This document shows, piece after piece, positions 39,852-49,478 of a DNA stretch of 64,000 bases (positions within the stretch are counted from its first letter, which is position 1; each line of letters begins with the position of its first letter). The DNA is taken from assembly GCA_003139095.1 (NCBI GenBank), contig PLHW01000039.1, forward strand, positions 1-64,000. Reading direction: 5' to 3'. The translations under genes and the position numbers were made by a program. The notes under the pieces were generated by a model. The model was given only the letters and a program-made list of their open reading frames with translations, was not told the DNA's origin and did no database searches. The stretch is from Acidobacteriaceae bacterium (lineage in GTDB: Bacteria > Acidobacteriota > Terriglobia > Terriglobales > Acidobacteriaceae).

Positions 39852-40937
39852 TTATTGTCCTGGCCGCGGTGGCATTACGAACGAGTATGCCTTCACTAGC
39901 TCATCCCGCAATTGCCGTCCTGTGTAGTGGACGAATACGTCATCCAATGTAGTGTTCTGTACGGTGAGAGTCTTCAGCACCACGCGCGATACGACGGCCA
40001 TCTCCACCAGGTCGGTGGTTGTGCCGGAGCCGTTGGAGGTAAGGACGCGGAACATTTCTGCGCTCTCGTTCTGCACGGATGTAACTCCCGGCAGGTGACG
40101 TAGCCGCTCTTCCCAATCGGCTGGCGCATTTTCGAACTGCACCTCGATGACGGTCGATCCTGGCACGCTTGCCTTCAGCGCCTCGGGCGTGTCCAGCGCA
40201 ACGAGTTTGCCGTGGTCGACAATCGCGATGCGGTTACAGAGCCGGTCTGCCTCGTCCATGTAGTGGGTAGTGATCAACACGGTCAGCTTGCGTTTCGATT
40301 TGATATTGGTGAGCATCTCCCAAACCGCGACACGGGAAACGGGATCGAGCCCCGTGGTTGGTTCGTCGAGAAAAAATATCTTGGGGCTATGCACCAATCC
40401 ACGCGCAATTTCCAGCCGTCGCCGCATTCCACCGGAGAGCGTTTTGGTTTGCGCATCGCGCCACTTTGTCAGGTCGACGGTTTCCAGTAGTTCGTCGATC
40501 GCCTCTTTGCGGCGTTTTGGCGGAACGTCGTAGAGCTTGGCGTAGATCGACATGTTCTCTTGAACCGTTAAATCCAAGTCGCTGGTCAGCGCTTGAGGAA
40601 TCACGCCAATGGTCCGGCGAGCCGCGTCGGGCTCTCGAGCCACGTCATGGCCGGCGATGCGTGCCGTGCCCGAGGTGATCGGGATCAGCGTTGTCATCAT
40701 GCGAATCAAGGTGGACTTGCCCGCACCATTCGGCCCCAGCAGGCCGAAAATTTCTCCTTCTTTCACGGTGAAGGAAATATCGTCGACGGCGGTAAAGTCA
40801 CCGTATTTTTTTACAATGTGTTCGACCTCGATCGCATTCGGCGCGTTCGCCGCGATTTCGCCGCGTAAGCTCAGCTCCGACGCGGCTACAGTTACGCCGT
40901 TCGGGTTGCTCGCGCTCCCGTTCAGTTCGCCGTTCAT
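39852..40937 (-). CDS. ABC exporter ATP-binding protein
   Basis: GLLGPNGAGKSTLIRMM, LSGGMRRRLEIARGLVHSPKIFFLDEPTTGLDP. Confidence 0.96.
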   Translation of the reverse strand: MNGELNGSASNPNGVTVAASELSLRGEIAANAPNAIEVEHIVKKYGDFTAVDDISFTVKEGEIFGLLGPNGAGKSTLIRMMTTLIPITSGTARIAGHDVAREPDAARRTIGVIPQALTSDLDLTVQENMSIYAKLYDVPPKRRKEAIDELLETVDLTKWRDAQTKTLSGGMRRRLEIARGLVHSPKIFFLDEPTTGLDPVSRVAVWEMLTNIKSKRKLTVLITTHYMDEADRLCNRIAIVDHGKLVALDTPEALKASVPGSTVIEVQFENAPADWEERLRHLPGVTSVQNESAEMFRVLTSNGSGTTTDLVEMAVVSRVVLKTLTVQNTTLDDVFVHYTGRQLRDELVKAYSFVMPPRPGQ

Positions 40938-42034
40938 GGATTCACCGCAGTTTGCGCGCTCTTTGTTTCCGTTTTTGCTTTCAGCAGGTAAGCGGGCACC
41001 AACACCTCGGCCGTCATTCCAGGAACGTAAGCGCCCTTCGGATTGTCGAGCCGGACTTTCAGAACGAGAGCCCTGATGTCCCGTTTCCTGCGGCCAACAT
41101 CGCGCTGCGTGGCGAAGTCGGCTTCTGCCGCCTTATAAAAGACTTTGCCAGGAACTTCTGTTCCGCCGGGAAGGCGAACGGTGAGCGCGTCGCCAAGGCC
41201 GATGTGATCGGCGTCGGTTTCCGGAATTGCCGCGCGCACCCAAGTATCGCTGAAGTCCACGACCGTGACGATCGCTTGCCCGGCATTCACGACCTCGCCT
41301 TCGCGAGCCGCGCGGACGAGAACGGTCCCCGTCACAGGCGAATAAATCTTCGTGTATCCGAGCCGAACTTCGGCTTCTTTGAGCTGCTCCACCGCGTTCT
41401 CCATTTGAGCGCGAGTGGAGGCCACGGTACTTGTCATAGCCGTGGCCTGATTCGTGCGGGCCACGGCCGCGTTCAGGTTCGCCTGCGCGGCGGACACTTG
41501 CTCCTTCAGCGACTCGACGCTTGCCTGTTGGGCCTTCAGGTTCATTTCAGCCTGAACTTTTTCCTGCTCGGACGCGACACCGGCCGTGGCGAGCCCAATG
41601 GTGCGGCGGCTGTCGCTTTCGACGCGCGTGAGGGTCGCTTCGGCCTGGGCCAGTTGTGCGCGGGAGGACTGCAACTGCGCCTGTGCGTTCGCTACATCGC
41701 TTGTCGTCGAACCTTTTGTCGACTTCTGGGTGTACTCATTTGCGCTCACCTGGGAGCGCAGACTCGCAATGGTTGCCGCAGCCGCCCGCTCCTCGGCATC
41801 GAGTTCTGACGGATCGAGTTCCGCAATGAGGTCGCCTTGCTTTACTTGCGTGCCTTCGTCCACCAGCAACTTCAAAATACGTCCCTGGATCTGCGGGCTG
41901 ACCACAATCTGGTTGGCATCCACCGTTCCCACCAGGACCAGATCGCTTCCGCGCGGCGTCGACAAGAAATAGTAGGTCGCTGAAATTGCGATGATGACGC
42001 CAAGTAAAATTAGAAACTTGTTTCGAGCATTCAT
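40934..42034 (-). CDS. HlyD-family periplasmic adaptor subunit
   Basis: GTVDANQIVVSPQIQGRILKLLVDEGTQVKQGDLIAELD, coiled coil, YSPVTGTVLVRAAREGEVVNAGQ. Confidence 0.92.
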   Translation of the reverse strand: MNARNKFLILLGVIIAISATYYFLSTPRGSDLVLVGTVDANQIVVSPQIQGRILKLLVDEGTQVKQGDLIAELDPSELDAEERAAAATIASLRSQVSANEYTQKSTKGSTTSDVANAQAQLQSSRAQLAQAEATLTRVESDSRRTIGLATAGVASEQEKVQAEMNLKAQQASVESLKEQVSAAQANLNAAVARTNQATAMTSTVASTRAQMENAVEQLKEAEVRLGYTKIYSPVTGTVLVRAAREGEVVNAGQAIVTVVDFSDTWVRAAIPETDADHIGLGDALTVRLPGGTEVPGKVFYKAAEADFATQRDVGRRKRDIRALVLKVRLDNPKGAYVPGMTAEVLVPAYLLKAKTETKSAQTAVNP

Positions 42035-42044
42035 TTAGCTATTC

Positions 42045-42782
42045 CTAACGCGCTGCCAACGACGAAACTTTGAAGTTTTTATCGGTAAATAAAGCGGCGG
42101 ATACAAACTCCAGGACGAATCTTCGCCGCTCCGCGATTCTTTTTTTCGACAAGGGATCGACCTTGAGAAGAGTCTGCATCGCCGGAGCCGTGCTGAAGTA
42201 AAAAATGACGATGCCAACCATGGAAGGCAGAAAATCCATTGGATTTACTGGCCGGAACTCGCCGGATTTAGCGCCGTCACGCAAAAGCTGCGCCACGCGC
42301 CGGTAAATGGGCGAAAAATACTCGCGGGCAATGCGCAACATTTGCGGATTGCTCCCCGTCCTTATGCGCATCCATTCCGCCTGGACGACCCGTGGGAAGC
42401 GGGGATTCTCCGCGATGTAGTCAAAATAGCGGCCGACGTATGCCAGTAGTTTTTCGCGTGGTTGAAGTTTGCTTGCGAGCACTGGCAAAACGCGGTCGCG
42501 CAGCCCGCTGAATACATGGTCGAGAACCGCTTCATAGAGCGCATCTTTGTCCTTGAAGTAGTAATAAAGGAGAGCCTTATTGACGCGCGCGGCGCGGGCA
42601 ATGGCGTCGGTTCGTGCGCCCGCGATGCCATGCTCGGCGAATTCGTCTACCGCGGCACGAAGAATTGCCGAGCGGCTTTGCTCGGGGTGCCTGCGAGTGC
42701 CCAAGCGCGGACTGCCCGGTGCGAGGGTTACACCGCGAACTGCGCGGATTGGACGTTGGCGTTTTGTAGTCGACTGAACCAC
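42045..42782 (-). CDS. TetR-family transcriptional regulator
   Basis: RSAILRAAVDEFAEHGIAGARTDAIARAARVNKALLYYYFKDKDALYEAVL. Start trimmed to GTG 42782 because the longer tracked ORF reads through the palindrome at 42799-42818. Confidence 0.9.
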   Translation of the reverse strand: MVQSTTKRQRPIRAVRGVTLAPGSPRLGTRRHPEQSRSAILRAAVDEFAEHGIAGARTDAIARAARVNKALLYYYFKDKDALYEAVLDHVFSGLRDRVLPVLASKLQPREKLLAYVGRYFDYIAENPRFPRVVQAEWMRIRTGSNPQMLRIAREYFSPIYRRVAQLLRDGAKSGEFRPVNPMDFLPSMVGIVIFYFSTAPAMQTLLKVDPLSKKRIAERRRFVLEFVSAALFTDKNFKVSSLAAR

Positions 42783-42798
42783 GACGCGAAAAATATCG

Positions 42799-42818
42799 CT
42801 AATTAACCAGTTAGTTAG
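42799..42818. promoter_or_regulatory. Candidate TetR operator CTAATTAAC-CA-GTTAGTTAG
   Basis: 9-2-9 inverted repeat with one mismatch immediately upstream of the tetR/hlyD/ABC operon. Confidence 0.65.
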
Positions 42819-42902
42819 ATCATACACTTCTTGCGGGGAGTCGACAATCGCGTTTTGCTTCTCCTCGGCGCGTCCCGGGGCGCGATGGAAAATGGCGGAT
42901 TC

Positions 42903-42920
42903 CTGTGATCCCAATCACAG
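42903..42920. promoter_or_regulatory. CRP/FNR-family-like palindrome CTGTGAT-CCCA-ATCACAG
   Basis: Perfect 7-4-7 palindrome matching TGTGA-N6-TCACA; 42 nt upstream of the corrinoid protein ATG. Confidence 0.7.
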
Positions 42921-42961
42921 ACGCATGCAGGCGTTCCGCGCCAGCATTCCAACGGTGTCTT

Positions 42962-43648
42962 ATGGTGAATAATCTCTTCTCCGCGATGCGGCAGAGCATC
43001 GTCGATGGCGCGCCGGATACGGCGCTAGCGCTTGCACAGCAGGCGCTGGCAGCGGGCCTGGCGCCGCTGGAGGCCATCAACAGCGGGTATGTCCCCGGCA
43101 TGCATGAGGTGGGAGAGCAATTTGCGCGCGCCCAGATGTTTCTTCCCGACCTGATGGCCTCGGCGGAAGCGATGCGCACCGCGATGGCTGCGCTTGAGCC
43201 GGAAATGAAAAAGTCAGGCAGTGAACGCGAGATGGCCGGCATCGTGGTGTTAGGAACCACCAAGGGCGATATCCACGAGATTGGAAAAAGTTTGGTAGGC
43301 ACGCTGCTGACCGCCCATGGATTTTGCGTGCATGACCTGGGCGTCGACGTATCCGGCGAAAAGTTCGCCGCCAAGGCTGGCGAGTTGAATGCCGATATTG
43401 TTGGCGTCTCCGCGCTCCTGACCACGACGATGCGCAATCAAAGGGGCGTCATCGAGTCGCTCGAAAAAGCGGGCCTACGCTCGCAGGTGAAAGTGATGGT
43501 TGGGGGAGCTCCTGTGACGCGAAGTTGGGCGCAAGAGATCGGTGCCGATGGCTATGCCAAAGATGCGATGACCGCAGTTGCACTGGCTCGCGAGTTGATG
43601 CATGACAAAGCGCGTGCCACGCAGAATCTAAGCCCGGAGCCAGCATGA
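42962..43648 (+). CDS. Corrinoid (B12-binding) protein, MttC-like
   Basis: Helical N-terminal domain then GTTKGDIHEIGKSLVGTLLTAHGFCVHDLGVDV...VGVSALLTTTM...VMVGGAPVT (DxHxxG motif). Confidence 0.93.
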   Translation: MVNNLFSAMRQSIVDGAPDTALALAQQALAAGLAPLEAINSGYVPGMHEVGEQFARAQMFLPDLMASAEAMRTAMAALEPEMKKSGSEREMAGIVVLGTTKGDIHEIGKSLVGTLLTAHGFCVHDLGVDVSGEKFAAKAGELNADIVGVSALLTTTMRNQRGVIESLEKAGLRSQVKVMVGGAPVTRSWAQEIGADGYAKDAMTAVALARELMHDKARATQNLSPEPA

Positions 43649-45117
43649 GACCGAAGTTCGAACTTCTGGACAGGCCGCTCATCGAGCGGATCATCGGGGA
43701 AGCTTTCGAACTGATCGATGATCCGGGGGTGCGGGTTGCGCCTTACGTCGTTGAACTACTGCAAGCGGCTGGCATCCCGGTTTGCGATGGAGTTGCCCAC
43801 ATTGCGCAGGCGACGGCGCAACACGCACTGGATAGCGTGCCGCGTGATTTCTATCTTTACGACCGAAGGGGCCGGCCAGCCGTGCATTATGGGGGGAATG
43901 ACGTCCACTTCGACCCGGGTTCTTCCTGCCTGAACATTCTTGATGCGGAGACTCAGCAGGCGCGGCCGGCGCAATCGGTCGATCTGGTTCGGTTGGTGCA
44001 GGTCGCGGAGATGCTTCCGCAATTTGCGGCGCAATCGACCGCGATGGTGTGCAATGACGTGCCGGCGGAAATCGGCGACTGGTACCGGCTGTTGCTCGTG
44101 CTGTGGCATTCGGAAAAACCGGTTGTCACGGGCGCGTTCTCGGCGGAAAGTCTGCACACGCTGATCGAGTTGCTGGCACTTGAAAGTGGAGGAGCAGATG
44201 CGCTTCGCCACCGGCCGCGCGCGATCTTTGACGTGTGTCCTTCGCCGCCGCTGAACTGGTCTGAGTTCGGCTCGCAGAATTTGGTCGACCTGGCGCGGGC
44301 GGGCGTACCTGCGGAGATCGTCAGCATGCCCCTGGCCGGCGCGACCGCTCCGGTGACGCTGGCTGGGGCGTTAGTGCAGCACGCGGCCGAATGCATCAGC
44401 GGAATCACGATTCATCAATTGGCGCAGCCGGGCGCGCCCATCGTTTGGGGAGCCGCGCCCGCGATTTTCGATATGCGATCGGGGAAGACGCCGATGGGCG
44501 CGATCGAAACCGCCATGCTGGATGTGGGTTGCGCGGAGGTTGGCAAGTACTTTGGCCTGCCCACTCACGCGTATATGGTCGCGGGCGACGGCCGCGTGGT
44601 TGACGCGCAAGTGGAGATGGAGAGCGGCACGTCAGCGGCGCTTGGCGCTTTGGCAGGCGTCAATATGATCTCCGGCGCGGGGATGCTTGATTTCCTGGCT
44701 TGTCACAGCATTGAAAAGCTGGTGATCGATGCCGAGGCGATTGCTTCGGCGCAGCGGCTGATCGAAGGGATTGAGCCGCGCACGGAATCGCTGGCAACGG
44801 GCATGTTTGCGCAGACAGGGCTACGCGGAGATTTTTTGAAGTTAAAAGAGACCCGTGCTCTTTTTCGCAAAGAGCAGCATTTTCCTTCCATGGTGATCGA
44901 TCGCGGCCTTGCATTCAACGAGGGCGATTCGCCGGACATTCTGGAGCGCGCTCGCTGGCGAGCCGAAGAGTTATGCGCCGCTTACCAACGCCGGGCGCTT
45001 GCCGCCGACCGCGAGTGGGCAATCATCGACTTCGCGCTGCGCCAGGGGAGGGGAGCTGGATTGGCGTTCTTGCCGGGAATATCGAGACCGGAACTTTCTC
45101 CGTCTTCGACCGGATAG
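43645..45117 (+). CDS. Trimethylamine-methyltransferase-family protein (MttB-like, non-pyrrolysine)
   Basis: DRRGRPAVHYGGNDVHFDPGSSCLNILD...SMPLAGATAPVTLAGALVQHAAE...GAIETAMLDVGCAEVGKYFGLPTHAYM; 4-nt overlap with the corrinoid gene. Confidence 0.9.
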   Translation: MRPKFELLDRPLIERIIGEAFELIDDPGVRVAPYVVELLQAAGIPVCDGVAHIAQATAQHALDSVPRDFYLYDRRGRPAVHYGGNDVHFDPGSSCLNILDAETQQARPAQSVDLVRLVQVAEMLPQFAAQSTAMVCNDVPAEIGDWYRLLLVLWHSEKPVVTGAFSAESLHTLIELLALESGGADALRHRPRAIFDVCPSPPLNWSEFGSQNLVDLARAGVPAEIVSMPLAGATAPVTLAGALVQHAAECISGITIHQLAQPGAPIVWGAAPAIFDMRSGKTPMGAIETAMLDVGCAEVGKYFGLPTHAYMVAGDGRVVDAQVEMESGTSAALGALAGVNMISGAGMLDFLACHSIEKLVIDAEAIASAQRLIEGIEPRTESLATGMFAQTGLRGDFLKLKETRALFRKEQHFPSMVIDRGLAFNEGDSPDILERARWRAEELCAAYQRRALAADREWAIIDFALRQGRGAGLAFLPGISRPELSPSSTG

Positions 45118-45316
45118 CGCCCGCGGTCTGCGAGACAGTTCGTCGACTCCGGATCATCTCTCGAAATGCGAGATTGGCGACGGGCTTTCATTCGAGCGTG
45201 GATATCTCCTTGAACTCGCCCGAATCAATGCGGAGATCCGGCAAACACCCTGCTACAATTTTGAGTTCGCTTACCGATCGTGTGCCACCCATTTGCAATG
45301 ATAATGAGGTCTCCGA

Positions 45317-46489
45317 ATGCCTGACAGTCTTCAACTTGCCAGTCCTTCTCCGCTAACCACGTTGACCGAGGATGAGATTCTGTTTCGTGACAACGTGCGC
45401 CAGTTTGCCGACGACAAGATTCGCCCACTCTCCAAGGAAATGGACGAGAAGGGGATGTTTGATCACGCGCTGATCGATCAGTTTTTTCAGCTCGGTCTGA
45501 TGGGCATTGAGATTCCTGAGGAGTACGGTGGCGCTGGCGGAAAGTTCTTCGAGGCGATTCTCGCCGTCGAAGAACTGTCGCGAGTCGACGCCTCGGCGGG
45601 CGTTGTGGTCGATGTGCAGAATACGCTGGTCGCCAATGCACTTTTGCGCTGGGGCAATGACGATCAAAAAAAGCGTTACTTGCCGAAAATGGCGGCGGAC
45701 ACGGTTGGCGCGTACGCGCTCAGCGAAGCCGGTTCCGGTTCGGACGCGTTTGCTTTACAGACCAAAGCGGAAATGAAAGGCGACGAGTTCATTTTGAACG
45801 GGCGGAAGCTGTGGATCACAAACGGCAAAGAGGCGGAAATTTTCGTGCTGTTTGCGACCGTGGATGCGTCCAAAGGCTACAAAGGCATCACCGCATTTCT
45901 GATCGAAAAAAGGTTTCCCGGGTTTACGGTCGGCAAGAAAGAAGACAAGCTGGGAATCCGGGCTTCATCGACTTGCGAACTCATTCTCGAAGACTGCCGC
46001 GTCCCCCGGGAGAACGTGCTGGGCGAGGTGGGCAAGGGTTACAAAATTGCGATCGAAACTTTGAACGAAGGTCGCATTGGAATTGGGGCACAGATGCTGG
46101 GCGTGGCGCGAGGCGCATGGGAATGCGCCGTCAAATACGCGCAAGAGCGTAAGCAGTTTGGGAAGACGATCTCGGAGTTTCAGGGAATTCAGTTTCAGAT
46201 TGCGCAAATGGCGACTGACATCGAGGCGGCCCGTCTGATGGTGTACAACGCGGCACGCTTAAAAGACGGTGGCGTCGACTTCGTCAAGGAGGCAGCCATG
46301 GCCAAGCTCTTCGCCTCGCAGGTCGCGGAGCGAGTGACTTCCCTCGCCATCGAAATTTACGGCGGATACGGCTTTACCAAAGATTATCCCGTGGAAAAAT
46401 ACTGGCGCGATTCGAAGATCGGGAAGATCTACGAGGGGACGTCGAACATGCAACTGGCGACCATCGCGAAGATGATCTTTGGGAAATGA
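45317..46489 (+). CDS. Acyl-CoA dehydrogenase
   Basis: GAYALSEAGSGSDAFALQTKAEMKGDEFILNGRKLWITNG; FGKTISEFQGIQFQIAQMA; KIYEGTSNMQLATIAK. Confidence 0.95.
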   Translation: MPDSLQLASPSPLTTLTEDEILFRDNVRQFADDKIRPLSKEMDEKGMFDHALIDQFFQLGLMGIEIPEEYGGAGGKFFEAILAVEELSRVDASAGVVVDVQNTLVANALLRWGNDDQKKRYLPKMAADTVGAYALSEAGSGSDAFALQTKAEMKGDEFILNGRKLWITNGKEAEIFVLFATVDASKGYKGITAFLIEKRFPGFTVGKKEDKLGIRASSTCELILEDCRVPRENVLGEVGKGYKIAIETLNEGRIGIGAQMLGVARGAWECAVKYAQERKQFGKTISEFQGIQFQIAQMATDIEAARLMVYNAARLKDGGVDFVKEAAMAKLFASQVAERVTSLAIEIYGGYGFTKDYPVEKYWRDSKIGKIYEGTSNMQLATIAKMIFGK

Positions 46490-46507
46490 AACCGGAAAGG
46501 CGCGATC

Positions 46508-47026
46508 TTATCTCAGCGGGCCGATCTCGCGATAGCGGCTGCGGAAGTAAAGCAGTGGCTCCCCCTCACCGAATTCCACATGCTCGACGTGTGCGATGAA
46601 AATGGTGTGATCGCCGGCGGGTTGGGCGGTGTGGAGCCGGCACTCGAGATAGGCGAGCGCGCCCTCCAGCACAGGCGTTCCATGCGACGTGCGGGAAAAG
46701 CGGGCGCCCGCTGCCTCCGCGTGCTGAGGGGGTTCCGCTGAGCGCGCATAATACTCCGAAATGGCCTGCTGGGCACTGCTGAGCACATTGATTCCGAATC
46801 GCTTGCGTGCTTGCAGGTGAGCATGCGTTCGCGCGCGATGATCCACGCAAACCAGCACCAGCAGCGGATCGAGCGAAACCGCGGTGAAAGCATTCGCGGT
46901 CATGCCGTGGACTTCGCCTTCCCGGTCGATGGTAATGATGGTGACGCCGGTTGCGAAACATCCCATCGCTTTGCGGAAATCGCTGGGAGAAAGACTCATA
47001 TATATGGGAACCCGGCCCGTCTGCAT
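46508..47026 (-). CDS. Flavin reductase-domain (FMN-binding split-barrel) protein
   Basis: FRKAMGCFATGVTIITIDREGEVHGMTANAFTAVSLDPLLVLVCVD. Start may be 46999. Confidence 0.9.
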   Translation of the reverse strand: MQTGRVPIYMSLSPSDFRKAMGCFATGVTIITIDREGEVHGMTANAFTAVSLDPLLVLVCVDHRARTHAHLQARKRFGINVLSSAQQAISEYYARSAEPPQHAEAAGARFSRTSHGTPVLEGALAYLECRLHTAQPAGDHTIFIAHVEHVEFGEGEPLLYFRSRYREIGPLR

Positions 47027-47062
47027 ATGCTTCTATGCTTTGGCGAACGCAGAAGGGTCCGC

Positions 47063-47093
47063 GCCTGCCATGAACACTATCATGGCAAAGGCG
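47063..47093. promoter_or_regulatory. Palindrome TGCCATGA-ACACTA-TCATGGCA in the flavin reductase/cofG intergenic region
   Basis: Perfect 8-6-8 inverted repeat at 47066-47087; outer CGCCT/AGGCG extends the stem with a 2-nt bulge. Confidence 0.6.
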
Positions 47094-47230
47094 GAGCAGG
47101 GAATTCGACGAAGCGAATGCGACGCCGGAGCATCCAACGGACAAGTCCCGGAAAGTCCGCTATCATTTGTTGGCGCGAAAGCGGGTGGGCAAAGCCGCCG
47201 GAGCGGGCGACCAGAGAGCGAAACGAACGA

Positions 47231-48415
47231 ATGTCAGCACTGATTCAACAAGACCTGGCAGCGGATTTGCGCGATGCGGCCGCATTGCCGATCTCGCGCG
47301 AAATGGCTTGCCGGTTGCTGCGGACAAATGACGAGTTGATGCCGGAATTGCTGGCTGTGGCGCAGGCGGCGCGGGCGCGGTTTAAACCCGGGGTCATTAC
47401 CTTCTCGCGCAAGGTCTTTCTACCGCTCACGAATTTGTGCCGGGATTACTGTGGCTACTGCACGTTCCGGCGCGACCCGGGCCAGCCTGGCGCGCACACC
47501 ATGACTCCCGATGAAGTTATGGAAACCGTGCGGGCAGGCGAACGCATGGGATGCACGGAGGCTTTGTTCAGCCTGGGAGACAAGCCCGAATTGATCTTTC
47601 CCGAGGCTCGCGAGGCATTGTCGCGTCTCGGGTACAAATCGACTCTTCAATATCTGGAGGCGATGTGCGACAAAGTTCTGCGCGAATCGAGGTTGCTTCC
47701 GCATCCCAATCCGGGTCTGATGAGTGCAGAATGGCTGCATCGCCTGGCGCGTGTGGCACCGAGTATCGGACTCATGCTGGAAACCGCCAGTGAACGGCTG
47801 CTCGGAAAAAACCGCGCGCATGACAACGCACCCGATAAAGAGCCTGCTAAGCGACTGCGCGTCATCGAGGATGCGGGAAAAGAGAAGATCCCGTTCACGA
47901 CGGGGATTCTGATCGGAATCGGTGAGACGCTGGAGGAACGAGTCGATGCGCTGATCGCGATTCGCGATTTGCACGCGCGATACGGGCATATTCAGGAAGT
48001 CATCGTGCAAAATTTCCGCGCCAAGGCCGGCACGCTCATGGCGGCGTGGCCCGAACCGAATGGCAACGAAATGTTGCGCACATTGGCCGTGGCGCGCCTG
48101 CTGATGCCGAATATGAATATTCAGGCGCCGCCGAATCTTTCCGATCCCCATTACGCCGATCTACTCGATGGCGGCATCAACGACTGGGGCGGCGTTTCGC
48201 CTCTCACGCCGGATTTCATCAACCCCGAAAAACCATGGCCTCACCTGGACGAATTGCAGCGGCAAACGGAGGCGCGTGGATTCGAGTTGCGTCAACGGTT
48301 GCCGGTTTATCCGGAGTTCATCCCGTTTGCGGCGGCTCAGAGCGAATTGCTGCGGCAGCGACTCGCTCAGGCGCCTTTGCATGGCGAAAATGTTCTGAAC
48401 CCTGTTTCGATCTGA
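47231..48415 (+). CDS. cofG: FO synthase subunit CofG (radical SAM)
   Basis: LPLTNLCRDYCGYCTF (CxxxCxxC); LFSLGDKPE; IGIGETLEERVDALIAIRDLHARYGHIQEVIVQNFRAK. Confidence 0.94.
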   Translation: MSALIQQDLAADLRDAAALPISREMACRLLRTNDELMPELLAVAQAARARFKPGVITFSRKVFLPLTNLCRDYCGYCTFRRDPGQPGAHTMTPDEVMETVRAGERMGCTEALFSLGDKPELIFPEAREALSRLGYKSTLQYLEAMCDKVLRESRLLPHPNPGLMSAEWLHRLARVAPSIGLMLETASERLLGKNRAHDNAPDKEPAKRLRVIEDAGKEKIPFTTGILIGIGETLEERVDALIAIRDLHARYGHIQEVIVQNFRAKAGTLMAAWPEPNGNEMLRTLAVARLLMPNMNIQAPPNLSDPHYADLLDGGINDWGGVSPLTPDFINPEKPWPHLDELQRQTEARGFELRQRLPVYPEFIPFAAAQSELLRQRLAQAPLHGENVLNPVSI

Positions 48416-48437
48416 ACGCTTTTTCCCGAGGAGTAAC

Positions 48438-49460
48438 TTGGTAACGGTCCTGACTGGCGGTACTGGTGGCGCAAAATTCGTCGATGGCCTGCGGAAGATT
48501 GTTCCTCCAGAAGAACTGACTGTGATCGTCAATACCGGCGACGATCTTCGCTGGTGGGGTTTGTACGTTTCACCTGACCTCGACTCCATTACGTACATGC
48601 TTGCCGACAAAGTGAGCGAAGCTCGAGGATGGGGAGTTGAGCACGATACGTTTTTCTGCCTCCAGACACTTCGCCAGTTGGGCGAACCCGCATGGTTCCA
48701 GGTCGGGGACCGCGATTTGGCCCTGCACATTTTCCGATCGAAACTTCTGGCCGAAGGCAAGACGCTCACACACGCGACCGCTGAAATCGCAAGGCGCCTC
48801 GGGATCAAAGCGCGCATTTTGCCGATGAGCGACGCGCCCGTGGAGACGCGCGTGTTGACTCCGGCCGGTGATCTTAGTTTTGAGAAATTTTTCGTGCAAC
48901 GGCGGTTTGAAGATCCGGTGGAGTCCGTCCATTTCGAAGGCGCTCTGCAGGCTGTTCCTGCGCCCGGAGTGCTGGATGCGATCCGATCCGCGGATCTGGT
49001 GTTGCTGGCGCCGAGTAATCCTGTAACCAGCATTGGGCCGATTCTGGCGGTACCGGGAATTCGCGAGGCGCTGCGCGAGACTTCAGCCACAATCGCCGCG
49101 GTCAGCCCCATCATCGGCGGAGCCGCCGTCACCGGTCCGGCGGGCGCGCTCCTGGCGGCGCAAGGCTTCGCGGTATCGATCGCGGGTATCGCGGAATACT
49201 ATGAGGATTTCCTTGACGTGCTGGTGGCGGATTCGCAAGATGCTGTGGTCGCGGAAGAGTTGCGAGATGATCGGCGATCGCATGAAGACAATAATTCGCT
49301 TGGGGCACGAGTGGACGGGCGCGCGAACTCCCGGGGATCCGGTCTTTCCATACACTGCACCTCAACCATGATGCGCAAAAGTGCGGACCGGGTTGCGCTT
49401 GCGAAAAGCGTGATGGAGGCTTGCGCGCCGGTTCCGTCGAGGACGATCGCAACGCTATAA
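48438..49460 (+). CDS. cofD: 2-phospho-L-lactate transferase-family protein CofD
   Basis: VTVLTGGTGGAKFVDGL...VIVNTGDDLRWWGLYVSPDLDSITYML; LLAPSNPVTSIGPILAVPGIREAL. TTG start. Confidence 0.94.
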   Translation: MVTVLTGGTGGAKFVDGLRKIVPPEELTVIVNTGDDLRWWGLYVSPDLDSITYMLADKVSEARGWGVEHDTFFCLQTLRQLGEPAWFQVGDRDLALHIFRSKLLAEGKTLTHATAEIARRLGIKARILPMSDAPVETRVLTPAGDLSFEKFFVQRRFEDPVESVHFEGALQAVPAPGVLDAIRSADLVLLAPSNPVTSIGPILAVPGIREALRETSATIAAVSPIIGGAAVTGPAGALLAAQGFAVSIAGIAEYYEDFLDVLVADSQDAVVAEELRDDRRSHEDNNSLGARVDGRANSRGSGLSIHCTSTMMRKSADRVALAKSVMEACAPVPSRTIATL

Positions 49461-49478
49461 GGGCGTTAAAGAATAACT

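Noticed and set aside
45115-45117. TAG codon at the end of the MttB-like gene as a possible pyrrolysine codon
   Set aside because: It lies at the C-terminus, far from the catalytic Pyl position of MttB; the catalytic region is open without amber codons, and the downstream sequence does not continue an MttB domain.
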